Below are positions 46,637 to 58,500 of a stretch of 64,000 nt of DNA, one piece after another. Positions within the stretch are counted from its first letter, which is position 1. Every line of letters begins with the position of its first letter. The position numbers and the translations under genes were made by a program. Source of the DNA: Lepeophtheirus salmonis (taxonomy: Eukaryota > Arthropoda > Copepoda > Siphonostomatoida > Caligidae); contig NC_052138.2 in the NCBI RefSeq assembly GCF_016086655.4, forward strand, positions 37,893,403-37,957,402, in the 5' to 3' direction. The notes under the pieces are model-generated. The model ran no database searches. It was given only the letters and a program-made list of their open reading frames with translations, and was not told where the DNA came from.

Positions 46637-47097
46637 ATGAAATACATATGTATATATACTATGATTGTCTTACTAATAGTACTTTATGGAAATATTTATA
46701 AAGTTGAGATTGAGAAAATGTGTTCATGATTCGCATAAAGTGATAAGTATAATTATTAAATTAAATTAATTTTTATCTAATTTGGCAATTTTGGACTATA
46801 CAGAATAAATATTGGTCATTGTTCACCACAAATTAATCCTTGAAATATAACGAACTATCTACTCCACATAGAACACCGTCAGGATCTATTGTACCCTTAT
46901 TTACTCTTTGCCATATTTTTATTGTGAATATGAATGTTCTTAAGAAATGTTTCATTTAAAAGTATAATCTACATCAATATGACCCACAACTTGCAGTTAC
47001 TGGAATAAATTTAAAAAAACTTGATTCTTAAAAAAATTAGAAGGAAAACTGAATATAATTTTTTTATATGTTTCAAAACAATATTTGTATTTAATAT
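46637..47097. other. AT-rich interval, nothing recognised
   Basis: Should contain the 3' terminal repeat of the 47.1-kb mariner derivative, but none was recognised. Confidence 0.5.
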
Positions 47098-47557
47098 GTT
47101 CACATACACAAGCTATAACAGCTTCGACACCCTAAGGATATTGGCAGCTCTCGACGATGAAAGCCGTGCCCATGTCGTACTACTCTGATATGATGGCAGC
47201 TCGGAGAGAATCCAAATTTGGATAAGAACTGCGGCTGACACTTTTCTCCAAGACATTGCCTACTGCAAAATCCTGAGGGTTGAAGTCATGGCTAGGGGAA
47301 GGCCACATGGAGCCAGGCCGAATGTCAGCCATATTGTTGCTGCAAATTTTGGGTTCTCCTTGGATGTATATTGAATTCTTGATATTACAGGCTCTCCAGA
47401 TGGGGATGTCAACAGTCTCTGCAGACTTCTCGGTAAAGACACTGCCGCTCAACCACGTGTGGGGTTTTTGCTGTTGCTCCAGCATTTGTACACTTAGAAA
47501 CAACTGTTATGGTTTATTTTTGTTTCGAACGTAGTTTGGTTGTCCAAGTATACCCTG
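47098..47557 (-). pseudogene. Mariner deletion derivative with one terminal repeat
   Basis: The right (5') end, on the minus strand, is CAGGGTATACTTGGACAACC, preceded by TA (47558-47559), a mariner-type terminus. The leader ends with ctaagtgtacaaatgctgga. The frame then reads EKSAETVDIPIWRACNIKNSI, aligning with the helix-turn-helix of the 30.1-kb copy (KKAANTDRISIQTTYNIKNSI). It abuts YTSKE directly, with CSNNMADIRPGSMWPSPSHD, then NPQDFAVGNVLEKSVS, SYPNLDSLRAAIISE and GTAFIVESCQYP following. The third Asp is retained (NPQD). The junction is at 47370-47371. The left terminal repeat was not found, so the element is truncated or the end is diverged. Confidence 0.85.
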
Positions 47558-47869
47558 TAATTAAAAATAATGGGGATAAAATCGTAATTTAAAAGCTATT
47601 GTAAGTTTTAGTTCCTCACTCTGTATAATGAAAAAAAAACAATATTTATCGATTAACTGACTTGTATTCGAAAGAACAAACACAAAATATTCTGCGTTTC
47701 CTGTTTGTTTCTAATTATATATTGGAGAATAAAAATAAAAATTTGAAGCTTATTGAGACGCAATTTTGAATTAGTTAAATAATATTCATTTTAAGTATGG
47801 GAACTTGTACAATTAAATAATAGGTTTTAAGTTTGAAAAAAAATTGTATCTACTTATTATACGTCCAAT
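47558..47869. other. AT-rich interval, nothing recognised
   Basis: Begins with the TA that flanks the mariner terminus. No other structure was seen. Confidence 0.5.
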
Positions 47870-48370
47870 TAAACCTTAAGTATGAAATTGTACCTTTTTG
47901 TTTTTACAAAAAATGCAATTTTTCCTCGTAATAATGTAGAAAATAACTCTGTTCTTCATGAGCACACTTACACCGAACTATTCAATCATTTTTATCAATT
48001 CATATGTGTTCTGTACTCAAGAATGAAAAAAAAGAATACCAAGAGTATGAGAAAAAAAAAAAACAACTGACTTTTGAGTACTTTAATCTTTTGAGCGCTC
48101 AAAAATCAAAACATATTATACTCATTTTAACATACAAGTACTTATATATATTTTAAATTTTATAATATACTGAAAGTGCACATTTACTATGATATACATA
48201 AGAGAGCAATAACAAAAACAAACGGAAACAGTGCTCCTGTTAAACATTGCACACGTCAATTATTTTTCATTAATACGACTATTATTGTTACTTTTTTATA
48301 TTAAAATTATTTATAGGATTTACGCTATTGAGTACTATATATAGTCACATTTGTCATACATACTCGGTGA
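47870..48370 (+). repeat. Diverged interspersed repeat, copy 1 of about 450 bp
   Basis: Collinear with 55640-56075 in the same orientation. Shared landmarks in order: aagtatgaa, aatttttc-tc, taataatgtagaaaataactc, ttcttcatgagcacactcaca, tatcaattcat, tatgatatacataa, aataacaaa, ggaaacagtgctcctgtta, and a terminal gagtactat segment. It is non-coding apart from a short random frame. The type of element is unknown, and no clear terminal inverted repeat was seen. Confidence 0.5.
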
Positions 48371-49486
48371 TTTGTTGTCATACATTGATACCAACAGACA
48401 AACTATCCTTTATTAAAATTAAATATATTACCACACATGTCCACAACGTTTGCATTCTTAAATTATTTTTGACAGATATCAAAATTTAAGGACTTTTAGT
48501 GTGGTCTGTCATTTTATATTATGGAAAAAAATAGAATGTAGAGTAAAATGCTATAAAGACTTTTTGTTAGATTGTTTATTCTCCAAAATTTATTATGTTA
48601 TAAAATAATTACTGTTTAAAAAAAAAAATTTAAAGTTTGTAAAAGAAATTTCCCTTAAATCAATTTAATCTTTTTTTCAACTATTAGAAATATTGCAGAG
48701 CACGCCTAAAAAGAAGTAGGACCCTTTTTTTGTCAAAAAAATAACAGTAAATGAAATTGACTGATATTGTTAACGTACTTTGCAAATATATATAACAATA
48801 TACAAAAAAAAAAAAATGAGAATCGAATCCGAATTGAAATCGGACTAAAAATAGCTGTAAAAAAGTTAAAAAAAAATACAGCTCTATTTCACACGGCCAT
48901 ATAAATTATGTTTTTTAGCATTCCATCTAAAAATGAAAGTAAATTATTCAGCACCATTAGGCACGCTCTTTTGGAATGTTCTCCTTTACAATGTAACTTC
49001 AAGGACATTATGTAAGTCACTTACATAAACTGAGATCATTTATTATTTAAAACCTTAGGGGTCTGTATTATGGAGATAAGACAACCCATACGTGCGGATG
49101 ATATTCCCGGAATTTCAATTTTGGTGGTTGCAAGATACATAATTTTTCAATTGGAGATTTCTTCAACGATAGAAAATGCTTGAAACTGGGCCTCTCTTAT
49201 TATTGGATATCATCCATCAAAATCATTTTGTGATTTTTTGACATTGTGAAAGAAACTAAAAATTTTTAAAAACAGTTTGAAGAAAGAATCTAGTTGTTCG
49301 CCTTACTATTTCAAATTATATTTAGTGATTTTAGTAGCTTTTACGTCACTTATTTATTTCTATGTTGTCATGTGTTGATACAAAAAATGATGATTGTTTT
49401 ATTTTATTGATTTTTACTCAGTTATTAGTTAAGGTACATTTTGTTTTTGAGATATTAATGATTTTTAATTACATTTATGAATAACT
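48371..49486. other. AT-rich interval with a short unassigned open segment
   Basis: At about 49076-49180 the plus strand reads MEIRQPIRADDIPGISILVV followed by ARYIIFQLEISSTIENA. It is reminiscent of the start of acetyltransferase-like domains, but too short to call. The rest is A/T-rich. Confidence 0.4.
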
Positions 49487-50350
49487 ATGTTTGTAAGGTT
49501 TATTCTAATTAATAAATTTGAAATTATAATGCTTAAATATTTTTCTTTAATTACATCTTCAATAGAAAATTTAAGAAAATTCTTTTTTTCTGTATTTACC
49601 ATCAAAATAAAAGTACAAAAGAAAACCTTTTTTAAAAAAAATCTTCAAGACCTAGTGAGCTTGAAAAAATGGAAAACGTCCTTACTCTCCATAACCTCAA
49701 ACGCAATCTAATTGTTTATACAGGTAAATTTTTCTTTCTTTTACAATGAATGGCTGAATATTATCTTCCCCTATCTCCTTGGTACCTAAAATTGGTCACC
49801 TGAATTTCTCTTTTCAATGAGGCTAAGGAAATTCTCGTTCATTTTATATATGTTCTCAACCTTGATAAATCCTGGTATAAGGAAATTGTACACTCTATTA
49901 AATGTAAATGACGGAATAAAATTTACGACTCAATTCTTGGTTACGTCAAACCTGTTAAAATTTTCAAGTCCTAGCAAAGACTGTGGACGAACTTTTAATA
50001 ATAGTATCCATACTCTTGTTGAAATATAAAGAAGAGGCAATTAAAGAATATATTCTGTTTGGTGTTTTCTTTCGAAGGACTGAATTTTCTAAAGAACAGA
50101 AGGCAATAAACGCGTCTCTTAGTAATAGTAAGTCATTTATAGTACAGAACGTTACTTGAACAGATTATTGGTCTTAATAATATAAGATCTATACTAATTC
50201 CCGCTGCTGCAAGGTACACTAAATTTTCTTTGAAGATACCAACCTCCGATGGAGTTGCGTGGAATTATAAATCCAATTTTATAAAATAATTCCCCCAGAT
50301 TTCCGAATGGCATGGAAAGACTCTTCAGTTAATTATTCGTCAATGTAAAA
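49487..50350 (+). other. Coding-like but unidentified interval
   Basis: Three plus-strand open segments lie in a row: 49487-49711 (ends SLKKWKTSLLSITSNAI), 49817-50029 (NPGIRKLYTLLNVNDGIKF, then SPSKDCGRTFNNSIHTLVEI), and about 50026-50160 (RRTEFSKEQKAINASLSNSK). On the minus strand there are also long open parts (LGLENFNRFDVTKN; VVNFIPSFTFNRVYNFLIPG), so the coding strand is uncertain. Composition is more balanced than in the flanks. It may be an old retroelement. No motif is recognised. Confidence 0.25.
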
Positions 50351-51399
50351 GGCACATTAGTGGATGATGTTTTCTTTTGGAGGGTGTTTTAATCTATTCT
50401 TTATTATTTTATGTTGTATTATTCACGTTTTGATTGATTTTATTGTTCTTTTTTTCAATGAGCATTTTATTTAATTTTTGTCATGAATAATGAGGTTACA
50501 TTTAAGTACATGAATTTTAAATTATTATGCTTAATTATGTTTTTTATATGAACGCAAATATTCTTGATATAAAAACCTTGCTAGTGAGAAAAAAAATAAC
50601 GGTTTATTTTCTATCAGAATCTTATATTTATGGATTATTCAAAGAAAAACGGATTTCACTCCAATTTGGTATGTGGTATCATTGATACTAGTTTTTAAAC
50701 AGCAACTTTTTAAAGTTTGGTACATTTTGATTTGTTTTAACTTTTAATCACTTAAAGATAAAATACTTATCATTTTTTTTTGAAGTGTAGAGTGATAAAG
50801 TGATGGAATTGGAAGCTATATTGTGATTTATAAAAATCATATCTTCATTTGTATTAAAAAAAATACTAAGGTTTTATCGAACAAACGCTATGATAATCAA
50901 ATATAATAAACCTACAATAAATACAGTTATGGTTTTTATAAATCGTACCATTAATCCTAATTCAATGATTTTACAACTGAGTTGGAGGTCATGCTTATTT
51001 TGTTTTTCATAACAAAAAGAAACTAAAAATAAAACATAAGTTTTGTTTTTAATAATGTATTCTACATACCTACCATTTCTTTGGTTCACGACGTATCACA
51101 AATCAAGAACTTATCATAAAGCTTATTTTTTTATCTTTTAGAATTCTTACCTTAAGGTTGGATTAAGCTATGGATTTACATATAAATTTATTTCTGTGTA
51201 GAAATACTATCAATAATACCACATATATTAAATTTAAGTCAAATCCGTTTCCTTGTAAATAAATTTAGTGGAATGACCCATGCATTTAATATATTATGAA
51301 ACTGAAAAAATGAGAAAACCTATGTTGCATTTCATGCCTCAGGGTAAAAAAAGAGTCAAGAAACTATAGTTGGCTCATAGGAGTACGACAAATTGAAGT
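50351..51399. other. AT-rich interval, nothing recognised
   Basis: No coding similarity was seen. The minus frame at 50874-51089 is hydrophobic and AT-driven. Confidence 0.5.
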
Positions 51400-51442
51400 A
51401 AAATACCCTGGGGTTCGATCGAATCCGGGTTAAGAACTACTA
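51400..51442. mobile_element. Possible hAT (Charlie-type) terminal fragment
   Basis: accctggggttcgatcgaatccgggttaagaactac carries, on the minus strand, the GTAGTTCTTAACCCGGATTC pattern typical of hAT/Charlie termini (CAGxGGTTCTTAACC). A T-loop-like GGTTCGATCGAATCC inside it is coincidental. The preceding 100-150 bp may be element interior; its other end was not found. Confidence 0.4.
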
Positions 51443-51754
51443 TATTAAGGAAACTCTATTTAGGATCATTTTTAATTTAGCTCAAATTAAGAATTTAATA
51501 AGCTATTAATTTACTGGATCTCCAAGGTTTTGTAGAAAAAAAGCTGGAAAAAGGTGCTTGATATATACAGCCGTCAACACAAAAGCAAGTTGAAATGATT
51601 TTATCAGAATTGTGTGTAGATTACTTTTAATTTTTTCCCTCAAATTCTATCAACAAATTAGTCATATTAACTCTTTGAAAAAGCTTCAAGTTGAACATAA
51701 AGTAGCCAAAATTGAGAGTCACTCTTAAAGAATGAAAAGTTGAAATATTTGAGT

Positions 51755-52430
51755 GTAAAACTATTTTGCCTTGATACATTTTGCCTAAAACCATTTTCCC
51801 TTAGAATATTTTTCCTGAAAGCCATTTTGTCTCAAGGATATTTCTCCTTAATATATAAATAAATGACATTTATACGTGTTTTTTTTCTTCATATTCTTGT
51901 TAAAATTGATGTTCCTATGGATTTTTTAAATCAAAATATATAATATGTATTACTATATAACGTATAAAATTATTGTTTTCTGTTAGAATAATGATGGAAT
52001 AATGCTTCAAAATATCAGTTTATGCACCAACAAAACCTCACTAAGTAATGAATGCGAACCAGTGATCAAATAAATTATTTATTTTAGCATAATATGAAAA
52101 ATAAAAGATATAAACACGGCAACGATTCGAAACTTCTTCATTAGTAATTGTGATTGTAGTATTCATACCAGAAAAGACTCCTGCATTGATGAAAAAGCAT
52201 GATATGAGACAAAATAATCATTCCATAACTATTTCCAACAGAAACTAAACATTTACTTCATTTTATAGTTATACATATTTCGATTTCAACCAGTAATAAA
52301 CAATAACGACTTATAAACTTAATATATTTGATAAATTAAGGCAAAATATCCGTGAGGAAAAATTGCTTTAAGGCAAAATGTCCTACAGTAAAATAGTTTA
52401 AAATAGTTTAAGGCAAAATACCCAGAGGTA
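51755..52430. mobile_element. Foldback element with internally repetitive arms
   Basis: The left arm (51755-51865) contains repeated units of the form cATTTTGCCTtaaa (ttttgccttgatacatttt, gcctaaaaccatttt, ccattttgtctcaaggatat). The right arm (52333-52430), reverse-complemented, contains tattttgccttaaact, gacattttgccttaaagcaa and ttcctcacggatattttgcc. The two arms are thus imperfect inverted repeats of about 100 bp, each built from short repeats. The 470-bp middle is AT-rich and non-coding. Such architecture is known from foldback-type elements. Confidence 0.7.
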
Positions 52431-53254
52431 AAAAAAATCCATGCAAAATCACAGGGTACCTTAATTATTTTATATCAAACAAAGTTTTTAACCTAAAGTT
52501 AAATTTTTGAGTATCTTAACTCATCCCAAAAATTTGAATACCTAGTCTATTTTTGATTTAAATATGTTCACGAAATGTTGTTACTAAAGTATTTATGAAA
52601 TTTTTTCTTAATATTTTTATACTTTGACTTACCATCACAATTGTATCTTTCTATTATTATAAAAGGTGTTGAAACACATTCCTTAGCAAATTGCATCAAG
52701 GACGGAAGTTCATCATTTTTGATGCATGACATAGTGACACTCCCTCTATGTATATAAGATGAAAGTTTATGAAGTCATAAAAGTAATAATTATATAACAT
52801 TAAAGCCCACATTTAGAAAATTTACATTTTTATACTTTAAATGATATCCAAATAGTATCAAGTCTATTATGACCATTATCATAGAAACTGAATTAGTATT
52901 TTTAATAAAAAATACATTTTTTTAAAGAAATTCAAAGATTACGACATGGGTGTTTCAATTTACTTAATGATGTAATGATACTACAACAAATACCGTTAGC
53001 AATACCAATTTGTAGTGCCTTATCATGATACTAATATTCCACCAGTGCACCAATTAACTTTCAAATAACTACATCAAACTTATACCTTCCATTACTTTTC
53101 TAAAACTGTGTGCCTTTCCTGGGTATATTAACACACAAGAGGGCGCTTTAAATATTTTATTTTGTTTAACAAGAGGGATTTTTTTATTTATAAATTTCAA
53201 ATTAGTTTGAAATATTATTGGGTGTATATTTTTTGAATTTCGAAGCCTGACAAA
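52431..53254. other. AT-rich interval, nothing recognised
   Basis: A gatacta-rich portion near 52975-53035 is not clearly related to other repeats in the window. Confidence 0.5.
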
Positions 53255-53600
53255 ACCCGTCTATGAGATATTGTACCCCTGAAAATCATATTAAATAATG
53301 CACATTTTAAAGTTTTTTTTTAAATTTGCCCTCATATTCAAATGTTTTAATTATCATTTAACAAAATTTAATCAATCTTATATTCTTATATACCGTTTAT
53401 GTAATTTTGTATTATATAAAATCATTCAAAATAATATTAAGTTAATATATCTCTATCATTTTTAATTTTTTTTTTTTAAATTTATCCATATATTAAAATG
53501 TTTCAACAACCATTTGACAAAATTTCATGACGTTTACCGTTTATAAAATATTGTATTCTGATAAATTATACTTCATAATAAAAGAAACAAACAATGGAAG
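53255..53600 (+). repeat. Degenerate tandem repeat, three units, period about 136-144 bp
   Basis: Units begin at acccgtctatgagatattgt (53255), taccgtttatgtaattttgt (53391) and taccgtttataaaatattgt (53535). Each is followed by a variable attctg/cctgaaaatcat part and ataataat. Between unit starts lie matching segments (tttttttaaattt-cc-catat, aaatgttt, catttaacaaaattt). The third unit is partial. Divergence is high, so the array is old. Confidence 0.65.
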
Positions 53601-55639
53601 GCATAGTTTATGTCGAAAAATTCAAATTACTTTGTCTCTGTCGAATAAATTTACGAAACATTGACATCACTGAAATCCAGAGAAAGGGAACCATCCAATA
53701 ACATTCACTATTGCCTTCAAATCTATTTTTTGTAAATTTTTATATATCTACTATTTTCTTATTGAAACGTTTTTTTCTCTGTTCTTCAAATTAAATTATT
53801 TATTTTGATTTTGATTATTCTATATTTTCCGATTTTTTAAAAAATATCATTCTAGTGATTAATTATGGGATGCCCATTATTTTGGTTCTTTTGGATCGAT
53901 GTTTTGTGAGAGACCAATAATTACACAATGCCCAAAATATGAATATACTTGCAAAAAAATTAAATTATAGTTGAGTTTTATAAAAATAACAATTGGTATT
54001 TGTACTTTGATCCCTTCTATCATTATCAAATATAAATAAAAAATTAACGATCGTAACAAAATATTCTAATATTAAATCTCTTACTAGGAATAAAATGCAT
54101 TGTTATGTGTTATTAGGCGTCGAAGAATGGACAAACTTTAATTTAATAATAAAGATATTTACTTCCCTTTTCTTTTTTAATGTGACCTGCTGACATGTAG
54201 CTACATATACAGTTGGCTACATCGTTATTTCTTGGATCACATAGTCAAACAGTTCTAAGGTATTAAGTGCATACTAACAAATGAGGCTTTGAAAAACACA
54301 CTAACTCAGTAATTGATATAGCAAATGAGAAGACCCAGAATGTAAATGTGGGCGTCCTCACCTCAACAAAACTTACAACCCTAAAAAGGAAATTAAGTAG
54401 AAGCGGAAAAGGAAATACCGTGCTAATGGTCATATTGAAATCCTTCTTTAAATTCAAATTTATGGCTTCTTCAAATTTTACTTTTAATCTATTTTAAAGT
54501 TAAAAATAAGATTCTAGCTTCAATATTATATTTTAATTAAAACAAAAGGACACCATTTTTTTAGATTAAAGGTCATTGTAAATATGATGTTCATATTTGT
54601 TGAGTATTTTTATATACATTAAAAATATTTTAAATATTAAATATACTATTCAACATGACTAATTAATGAAAAATTTAAATAAATGAGTTTTTATCATTTT
54701 TTTGAAAATAGCTTCTTAGCAAAAATATATTCGAAAAAAGGAGGACTATTTCTGGACCAAGTATTGTGCACACACTTCATCTTCGTAAAAATAATTTTCA
54801 AATTTACAAAACAAAATCAACCTTAATTTTTTTAAGTTCAGTTCAAATTTTTATAATAGCTTCATTATTTAACATAATCATGGCAGTTAACCATTATTTG
54901 AATTTACTATCAAATAACTTCAAATATAAGTACTGTTCACGTTTTTGAAGACTATGAGGTAGAGATTTTGAAAAACTCTAAATAAAAACAAGCGAGAATA
55001 ATGTTCTGTATACTCAAAAGCATAGGAAAACTAAGGAATCAAAATAATGTAATAAAACCAAGTTCCACTCAATTCAAAAGCCTTTATAGCAAGCAAAATA
55101 ACATATAAGGATGTGTTATATCTTCAGAAGCTGAGAATAATTGTTATTGCTGCAATAGCTTTTTAGTGGAATTATCCTTGATTTTTTTGCTAGAAAATAG
55201 ATTTAATATCTGCCGTCAACTTCAGAACACCATTTCAAGCTTTTTGAGAAGGACTTTAAGACAATCAAGAAAATATATTTAAAGCTTGTTTGTTGTATTT
55301 TTGTCTACTATTGTTCTTAGAGGCTGTAAACTGGATATATAATTGATTTTATCAATTAATATACGTATTTTATTTTAAGTTTGATTAAGATTGCGATGGA
55401 ATCTTACCTGTAAGCTTTAGTTTTAAAGTAAATGTTTATTTATGTATATATTTTTACGTATATGCTTCTGTATATATATAAAGTAACCAAAATAATAAAT
55501 AATGTTTTTTTGAACATGTTCAATGTACATAAATTAAAAAAAAATTCCAAATAAATCTAAGGGGAAGTTTATGGTGCCTCTATTTGTATAGTTTTTTAAA
55601 GTTTAACTGTTATGCTTATATATCGGTGTATTATTAGTT
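53601..55639. other. AT-rich interval, nothing recognised
   Basis: Several hydrophobic short frames (53877-54059, 54263-54457, 54766-54948) lack any recognisable motif. No repeat ends were found. Confidence 0.5.
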
Positions 55640-56075
55640 AGCTGAAGTATGAATAATTAGATGTCACCAAAAAAAAACTAATTTTTCTTTAATAATATGG
55701 AAGATAACTCCCCAAGAAATCCGTTTTTCATGAGTGCACTCACATGTGACTACACAATACAATGGTACTCATATCAATTCATTCTCTTAGTCTTAGGAAC
55801 ACACACTTATAAATACAAACCAAATTCATTTAAACATACCAGCGGTTATATTTTATTCAAATCTTCACATTAACCCTAAATGCATATGCATTATGATGTA
55901 CATAATACACCAATAACAAATAAAAAAATCAACCGAAACAGTGATCTTGTTATATAAGCACAGCATACAATATTTCATTGATAACACTACACTATTATTT
56001 CTTATATCTAACATATTTATACGATTTACATAAGGGAGTATTATTTACAGTGGGCCCTGTCTTTACATTTATTAA
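55640..56075 (+). repeat. Diverged interspersed repeat, copy 2
   Basis: Same orientation and order of landmarks as 47870-48370. It ends with gggagtattatttacagtgg, similar to a piece near 38609, so further partial copies may exist. Confidence 0.5.
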
Positions 56076-56861
56076 TATAGATGTGATAAAAACGTCGAAA
56101 CAAAGTTATAGAGTGTTTTTAATTATTATAAAACAGTTTATACTAACTGAGGGAATGTTGGAATCATTTTTACAACAAATCAATTTTTACTTGTTCAAAC
56201 ATGTAGTCAAACAAATCAGAATACATTCTTTTGAAGTTTTGCAGCAACGTATTTAGAGAGACAAAAGATACACTTTGGTTTATTAATATACATAGGTAAG
56301 TTAATCCGTGTACTAACTAAAATAAAATTGTAGTTTTTTTTCTAAAAAGAATGATGTAATTATTTTATCATATGTTCAATACTAAAATATTTTTCAAGTG
56401 TTTCGGAAACACTACATCCAAATTTCCATTTCTAATTTTAAAACGTAAATTATATATATGAACTAATAACAAGAACATCCAGGCTTGACGGAATACAGAA
56501 CCAGTTACTGAACGTTCCATTTCAAATAATTAACATGATGAAAAGACATAAGCAACTTAATATTGCTCTTCGACCTCAACGTCAAGAAAAGTTGTCCCAA
56601 GGTTAAACGAATACAAATACAAAAAAATTTGATTTTGTTAATGCTAAAAAATATCTATTTTTGTACATGATCCAATTAGAAAAATATTTCTTTGGTTCTT
56701 CTTTACTTAAAATTTATGGAGCATAATATGTCAAATTTTTGCACTCCTAAAAGGAAAAATGACATGAATAAAAAAATGATGACCCTGTTTATCTCAATGT
56801 TGGTGGTAAAATAATAGAGCGCTTGAGTAACTTTAGTAATATAATATTTAATTTTTGAGTA
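56076..56861. other. AT-rich interval, nothing recognised
   Basis: The frame at 55978-56256 runs out of the preceding repeat and has random composition. Confidence 0.5.
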
Positions 56862-57520
56862 TTACAAAGATGTGCATTGATGTTTCACAATCAAAGAATG
56901 TATATATCGCCTCTTAGCTAAATGACTAGATCCAGCCTTGTGCATAACTTTAAACAGCAGTATTTTACAAAGTTCGACTCTAGGCTGGTTCAAGTAATGA
57001 TTAGTGCGGTCTTTAGTTGGTCCTTTGTTCTGTATCTGACTATCAAAAGCTTCATCTTGAGGTGCAAAAAATATCAAAGTCCTGGAAGGAACAGTTGGGG
57101 TTGTGGGGACGACGAGCCTATTTTTTTTTAGATTATTTTTCACTGGCTCACATACTGAACTGAATCTAATGGTTTCAAACCCTGACGAGGAGTTCTTTTG
57201 TAGACATTAAGGCTGTCTTCACCAAGTGGCACATAATAGTCTGGCTACTGTCAAATTCACGAGCAAGGTCATTTATGATAGCTTGTGTAGTCTACCATTT
57301 ATTGTACCTCTATCTGCAATTATTTTGGCCTTGATCATAAATCTTGTGGAAGCTTTTGGTGTGCCTCTCAAGGTAACCTGGTACATCGTAGAGCCGTTAC
57401 AGTCCAACACATTAGATATCTCTGATGGTGATTTTCAACTCGTGAATAGCTTTAAATTTGCAGCTTTGCTATGCACCATGTTTACGCCATGTTTAAGACA
57501 GAGGGTCTTGTATATATAAG
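56862..57520 (-). pseudogene. Mariner transposase relic, N-terminal and part of the catalytic half
   Basis: From 57520 downwards on the minus strand: FKAIHELKITIRDI and VGL-RLYDVPGYLERHTKSF, a first helix-turn-helix and linker. Then TTQAIINDLAREFDSSQTIM, followed by HLVKTALMSTKELLVRV, matches the second helix-turn-helix (SMRxLAxELxVSxxTV...). In the next part, LVVPTTPTVPSRTLIFFAPQ, DEAFDSQIQNKGPTKDR and RVELCKILLFKVMHKAG replace the FSDEKxFxVDxxxNxRNDR region and beyond. The first catalytic Asp region is therefore present in degraded form, and nothing after it is recognised. Many stops. Weaker than the other mariner calls, since each motif is diverged. Confidence 0.6.
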
Positions 57521-58424
57521 CAGTCGATGGCCACCCAGAACCATCTCCAATTTCGTTGATTATTTGCATAAATGTTTCTATTATCAATTGTCACATTTGA
57601 GAGAAAAGGATAAACAATCATTAGAGGGTTAAAAATTCTGGGTGTTTGATGCACTCTAATGTATAAATATGAGTGCAAAAATAATAGTTATTGTTAAGCA
57701 GAATATCGACTTAAACAAACACATACATTATTCTAATTCACATAATTATTTTCATAAATAATTTAAAAATTCCTTTAAATTGCCACCATCCTAAAATACG
57801 AATTAGAAATATTCAAATCAAATTGTGTTTATTTAAACTAAATAAATACTATTCAAACGTCTTAAAACAACCAAACAAAAAATGATACTTTTATAACGTT
57901 ATAGTAAAAGATGTTGTAGGGATTCATTATTAAATGAATATAAATATTTTGCTTAAAATTAAATATTCTCACGGAAAAGGGTTTTATCAACATATACCTA
58001 CATATACTTATCAAAGGTAAACAGTGTGTGAATATGACTCATACTTCAAAAACCAAATTATAATTAAAAATGCTAGAGTGAATATTGGGACAACATCCTT
58101 GGATTTACATAAACTGGGTGCCTCAGAATTAAAGCCCTATTATCTTTAATGTCATTTAATTATAGACTTATTTTGTGTGTATATTTCGTCACCCAAGTCC
58201 AAAAATTTCGACTGCAGGATTGGGCCCACCAAACACTACATCCTAGCAAGTGGGAGTTTTTAATTTGTAATCTGAACTGCATTTTATATTTTAAAAAGCT
58301 GTTGTCTTCATTATTTTATTATTGAAGAGAGAACATCTACGTATAAAGGAATAACTAGTGCCTGTTCTCATAATAGACGATTCGTAACAATGGTGAATAG
58401 CTCGAGAGAAATAAACTTGCAAGT
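57521..58424. other. AT-rich interval, nothing recognised
   Basis: No terminal repeat of the preceding mariner relic was found here. Confidence 0.5.
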
Positions 58425-58500
58425 TTTTGTTGGACTCGGAGTAGAAATGATGATTGCCCTCGGAGTAATATCAGACTATATGTGTTTGCTATCTTTGCAT
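58425..58500 (-). repeat. YSxSNK repeat family, copy C4 (short)
   Basis: The minus strand reads YYSEGNHHFYSESNKNLQV in one frame, matching the NYSxxxPQFYSESNKD block of copies C1-C3. At nucleotide level ttgttggactcggagtagaa matches copy C2 (ttgttggactcagagtagaa). The upstream part of the family is absent. Confidence 0.5.

Noticed and set aside
51413..51427. T-loop-like GGTTCGATCGAATCC considered as part of a tRNA gene
   Set aside because: No acceptor stem, D-arm or anticodon arm can be folded around it; a hAT terminus explains it better.
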